Positions 7,558 through 10,600 of a stretch of DNA of 10,600 nucleotides are shown here, piece after piece. This DNA is from Podila epigama. Its lineage: Eukaryota > Mortierellomycota > Mortierellomycetes > Mortierellales > Mortierellaceae. The notes under the pieces are model-generated. The model did not search any database. It was given only the letters and a program-made list of their open reading frames with translations, and had not been told where the DNA came from. Both the position numbers and the translations under genes were made by a program. Each line of letters starts with the position of its first letter. The first letter of the stretch is position 1. The stretch is from positions 10,442-21,041 of the forward strand of contig JAAAVE010000260.1 of the NCBI GenBank assembly GCA_015679605.1, given 5' to 3'.

Positions 7558-10494
7558 CTAGTAGTTCAGTTTCAACTTTCGGTTCTCTTCTTCCAGTCTC
7601 TCGATCTGTTCTCGAAGCTCTTGTGTATTAGAATACTCTTTGAGCAGGGTTTCCATCTCGAGTTTTTGGATTTGGAATTGTCGCAATAGTTCGAGATGCA
7701 TGTTTTGGATATCATTTCGGATCCCTGTCCGGAACTCGGCCAAACAGCCTTCAATCACATTTTCGAGCACCTTTGATGAAAATGAGGGGAGCGTCATGCC
7801 TTCTGAAGCTCTTGCTCCTGGTGCTCCTGGTGCTCCTGTTAGGTTGCTGCCTCCTTCATTACCTCCTCTGCCTTTAGCATTATCAGCACCACGTTCCAAA
7901 GGTGTATCCACAACCATCGATGTACTTGACTGATTTGCAAATACCCCTGTTGTAGTCCGGGATTGTTCTCCACTCTCTGATCCAGCTTGCAACCAAAGGT
8001 CCTTGAAGGGTCGAGATGAAACCGACTTTCCTTTCTCTGTTGAACTTGGCCGCGCAAGTAATTGGGATCCTAAAGAGACTGTCGGCTCCCCACCATCCAC
8101 ATGGCCACTACTAATACTACTACCTCCTTTGCCTCCATCTCGTTTTTCTATTGTCTTTTCTACCAAAGACGATGATCCTCCTGTAGAACCAATAGGCTCT
8201 GTCGCATTCAACAACACCTTTCGAACACGATCCGCCATCTGTCCACTAATAATCTCCATCCGCTCTTTTGACAACACATCCAGTCCTGATCCTGATCCTG
8301 ATCCTGATTCTGATCCTACTCCTCCTGAAGCCAGCAAAGCTCCAAATGATTTTCGACGCTTGGCTCGAGAGGCTGAAGGTGATGCTCTACCCAGTGACGG
8401 GTCTGATGCTCCCGACTGGTAGTAATAATGATGGTGCTGTAAATGGCTTTCATCTTCAACATCTCCTCCTTCTTTTCCACTCTTCTTGGGTCCCAATATG
8501 CCACGCACGCCATCATCATCGGCCTTGTTGTCATGCTGTCCTTTTGCTAAAGTCCCATGTGCTGGTGATCCTGGTGGAGTATGGTGTGTAGATGACATTG
8601 AGGACGGGCTACCCGATGGTGAACGGGATCGCATCATCTGGAACGAAAAAGGGGATACCGTTCTTGAATTTGGATGACTACCCTGAAAGGTAGGCCGCAA
8701 GGGTTGGTCTGTCGGCGTCAACTTTTCTCTCACAGGTGTCCCTGGTGTTGTTTGTTGTTGTTGATGATATTGATAGGGATTCGCTGTCTTTGTGGTCGGT
8801 GTTGTGGCAGAGGTTGGCGCAGATGAAGAGGAAAAAGCCAAAGAGGGTTGTCCATTGACACTTGAATGACCCTGAAGCGATTTCGTGGCAATGGATGCTG
8901 GTGGCGGTGGTCGCTGCGGTTTGAAAGAAACAACCATCTCTGAATCCATTTCAGTTGCGTTCGGGGTGGTTGATGTTGTTGCTGCCAACAAGACCGGTGT
9001 ACTTGATCCTGTGGTTGTTGTGGCTGTCCCTGGTGCTCTTACTCCTGTTCCCGATGTTCCGGATGATGCTGTTGAAGATGTGGTTGGTGTCGCTTTCGCT
9101 GTTGATAATGATGGTAAAGAGGATGTGGATGATAGAGGTGTGGATACTATTGTCGGAAAGACCCCAGCCATGGTCTTGGCCACTGTTCCCGCGGATTGAG
9201 TCTCTCGCGTAGACTTGTGACCACCCAGTAAATTAATGGTTGGATTACTAAGTGTACTAGTCCTGATGGCTGTTGGTTTGGAAAAGATGGATTTATACGG
9301 TTGTGCAGCTGCCGATTCTGTCGCTGTGCTTATAGGGTTGGAGTTGAGAAGAAGACTGGACGACGATGATCGCGTTGCTTGTGCTGCTGTTGATGTTGTG
9401 GAGACCGAGGCCGCCACTGACGGGTCCGAATCCTTTGTACCAAAACCCATTGTTTTCTCCCCTGCAGAGTTTTGTCTTTTCAGAGCATGTCCACCGCTAC
9501 CTCCAGAGGAGTGATTCTTTGAGACGGAGGATGACTTTCCTTGGAAATGGATGGAAGAGACTGCAGCATTTACACCCGTATCCACAATAGCGGTGGGACG
9601 ACTTGTTGATCTTAAGTCGTACAATAAAATCTTTCCGTGATCGGTACCAAACGCCATCGAGACGCCATCACTCTTGAACGCAATGGAGGTGAGTGGGTGA
9701 TCCGTCAAGGTGTTTTTCACCACGCTCTTTTGCTCCACATCATAGAGGGAATACCGTCCATCCAATCCTGTTGTGCAGATGAGGTATTTGTTGAACGGAC
9801 TGAATGCCATGCCACTGATCGGGACACTATGCGTGGCCGGGAAGCTGTGAAAGACGGATGTCGAACCGCTTGGTCCAGTATCCCAAAGTCGCAAGATACC
9901 GTCATTTCCTGTACCTCCGAGCAACGATCGATTAAACACAGAGTATTCCAACTTGGCCATGATCTATCATTTGCAACATTGAGGAGACGAGGGGGGGTTT
10001 GTTAAAACAAAATGAGATTCCAGATGCATGTGACAGACGGGGGGACCATGCGTCCGCGAGAGAAAGAGGGTCTGTGTAGGGACAAACGTACCAAGGATGT
10101 TGGGGTATCGAGAGTAGAAATGCTTCCAGTTGTCCGATTCAACACGTTCAATGCGCCTGAATTCTGTCCGACAGCGAGTAATAGATCGTCCGAGCTGATG
10201 GCCACGACGTTTATCCTTGATCTTGCCTGGCAACACATTAGGGACGGAAAGAAGAAGAAAGGTAGGGGGGAAAAAGGCAAATAGAGTGAATACTCCATGC
10301 GTTTTTTCTTTTGTTTTGGCGGCCTACGGACATATTGCGATAATCCTTGAGGTCTTTTTCTTTACCTCAAAACACTCTGTCATCCATTTTGTGGCCAGGT
10401 CCATGGTCAAGACTTTGTATCCATTGGCAAAGTACAGCCTTGCTGGTTTGGGCATCCATGAGATGGCGCAGCGACTACTCCCTGTCCTTGATGT
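7558..10494 (-). CDS. NEDD1/GCP-WD-like gamma-tubulin recruiting WD40 protein (5' end outside the window)
   Basis: This is the fungal counterpart of NEDD1, which tethers gamma-tubulin ring complexes to spindle poles and microtubule-organising sites. Visible minus-strand exons are 10494-10366, 10226-10092 and 9963-7558, all phase 0 with GT-AG introns, giving 889 residues; the first exon(s) and probably the first WD blades lie beyond 10600. WD40 signatures include AISWMPKPARLYFANG, VAISSDDLLLAVG, YSVFNRSLLGGTGNDG followed by LRLWD, and LTSIAFKSDGVSMAFGTDHG followed by LYDLR, the last two close to NEDD1. A linker from about 240 to 810 is rich in Ser, Thr, Gly and Pro. The tail (813-889) is a long helix with VIEGCLAEFRTGIRNDI, LLRQFQIQKLEMETLL and a final coiled coil ending ENRKLKLNY, matching the gamma-tubulin-binding end of NEDD1. 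Many Ser-Pro and Thr-Pro sites in the linker suggest mitotic kinase control (inference). Confidence 0.9.
8284..8317. repeat. TCCTGA hexanucleotide repeat inside the NEDD1-like linker
   Basis: Four perfect TCCTGA units and two degenerate ones follow each other in the disordered linker. Read on the minus strand they encode a GSESGSGSGSG run. As the unit is a multiple of three, length changes would leave the reading frame intact. Confidence 0.8.
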
Positions 10495-10600
10495 CTGATA
10501 GAAAATGGTAATAAAGAAAAGTCAAAATGTTGTCCATGCAAGTATACAAAGGCATCCTCTACGTGTAAAAGTTGTTCACTGCTGGCTTTTTTTTTTTTTT
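10495..10600 (-). other. intron of the NEDD1-like gene running off the window
   Basis: The minus strand ends this stretch with CCATTTTCTATCAG, a good acceptor for the exon starting at 10494. No in-frame ATG is available upstream: the ATGs at 10555 and 10537 are in the wrong frame. A T run of 14 bases closes the window (10587-10600). The donor and the preceding exon are outside. Confidence 0.65.

Noticed and set aside
8885-9212. Two overlapping plus-strand frames rich in Val, Leu and Asp that look membrane-like
   Set aside because: They are antisense to the Ser/Thr/Pro-rich linker of the NEDD1-like protein; the hydrophobicity is a by-product of reading such codons backwards.
10535-10555. ATGs upstream of the first visible NEDD1-like exon as its start codon
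   Set aside because: Both ATGs are in the wrong frame for the exon starting at 10494, and the conserved first WD blades would be missing; the start must lie outside the window.
1-10600. tRNA, rRNA, CRISPR array, transposon ends or prophage-like genes
   Set aside because: No cloverleaf, no spaced identical repeats with unique spacers, no transposase or integrase motif and no long terminal or inverted repeats were seen by eye.

Overview
This window reads as nuclear DNA of a filamentous, early-diverging fungus, most likely a Mortierellomycota (Mortierella group). The reasons are intron-split genes with compact introns (about 95-190 bases, GTAAGT-like donors, pyrimidine-T/CAG or TAG acceptors), AT-rich homopolymer-loaded spacers, a kelch/transmembrane/kinase architecture that I associate with that group, and a NEDD1-type WD40 protein, which yeasts lack. 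The taxonomic call is inference; no rRNA or marker gene is present.

Three protein-coding genes account for almost all of it. (1) 75-2628, minus strand: a secreted 5'-nucleotidase (calcineurin-like metallophosphoesterase plus C-terminal nucleotide-binding domain) in six exons, including a 6-base and a 27-base exon. Spliced length is 632 residues with a signal peptide. (2) 3463-7404, plus strand: a receptor-like protein with extracellular kelch repeats, one membrane segment, a long disordered cytoplasmic stretch, a divergent protein kinase domain and a C-terminal extension of unknown function. Its true 5' end is not resolved. (3) 7558-10494, minus strand, running off the right edge: the fungal counterpart of NEDD1/GCP-WD, the factor that recruits gamma-tubulin ring complexes. 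It has WD40 repeats, a ~570-residue low-complexity linker and a C-terminal helical gamma-tubulin-binding tail.

Genes 1 and 2 are divergent and share an 834-base spacer (2629-3462). It carries a GGAATG-rich block, paired CCAAT boxes, an 11-G run and a striking array of four 16-base units built on paired GACTA. Genes 2 and 3 converge: 153 bases separate their stop codons, and a candidate poly(A) signal for gene 3 lies inside the last codons of gene 2. I see no operon-like or pathway link between the three genes (nucleotide scavenging, surface signalling, microtubule nucleation); they look like ordinary neighbours. No tRNA, rRNA, CRISPR or recognisable transposon was found.

Most worth a second look: the 6-base exon that supplies two residues of the nucleotidase catalytic motif; the kelch-TM-kinase fusion with YCD and DLE in place of HRD and DFG and its unexplained C-terminal module; the missing propeller blades at its N-terminus; and the GACTA dyad array upstream of it.
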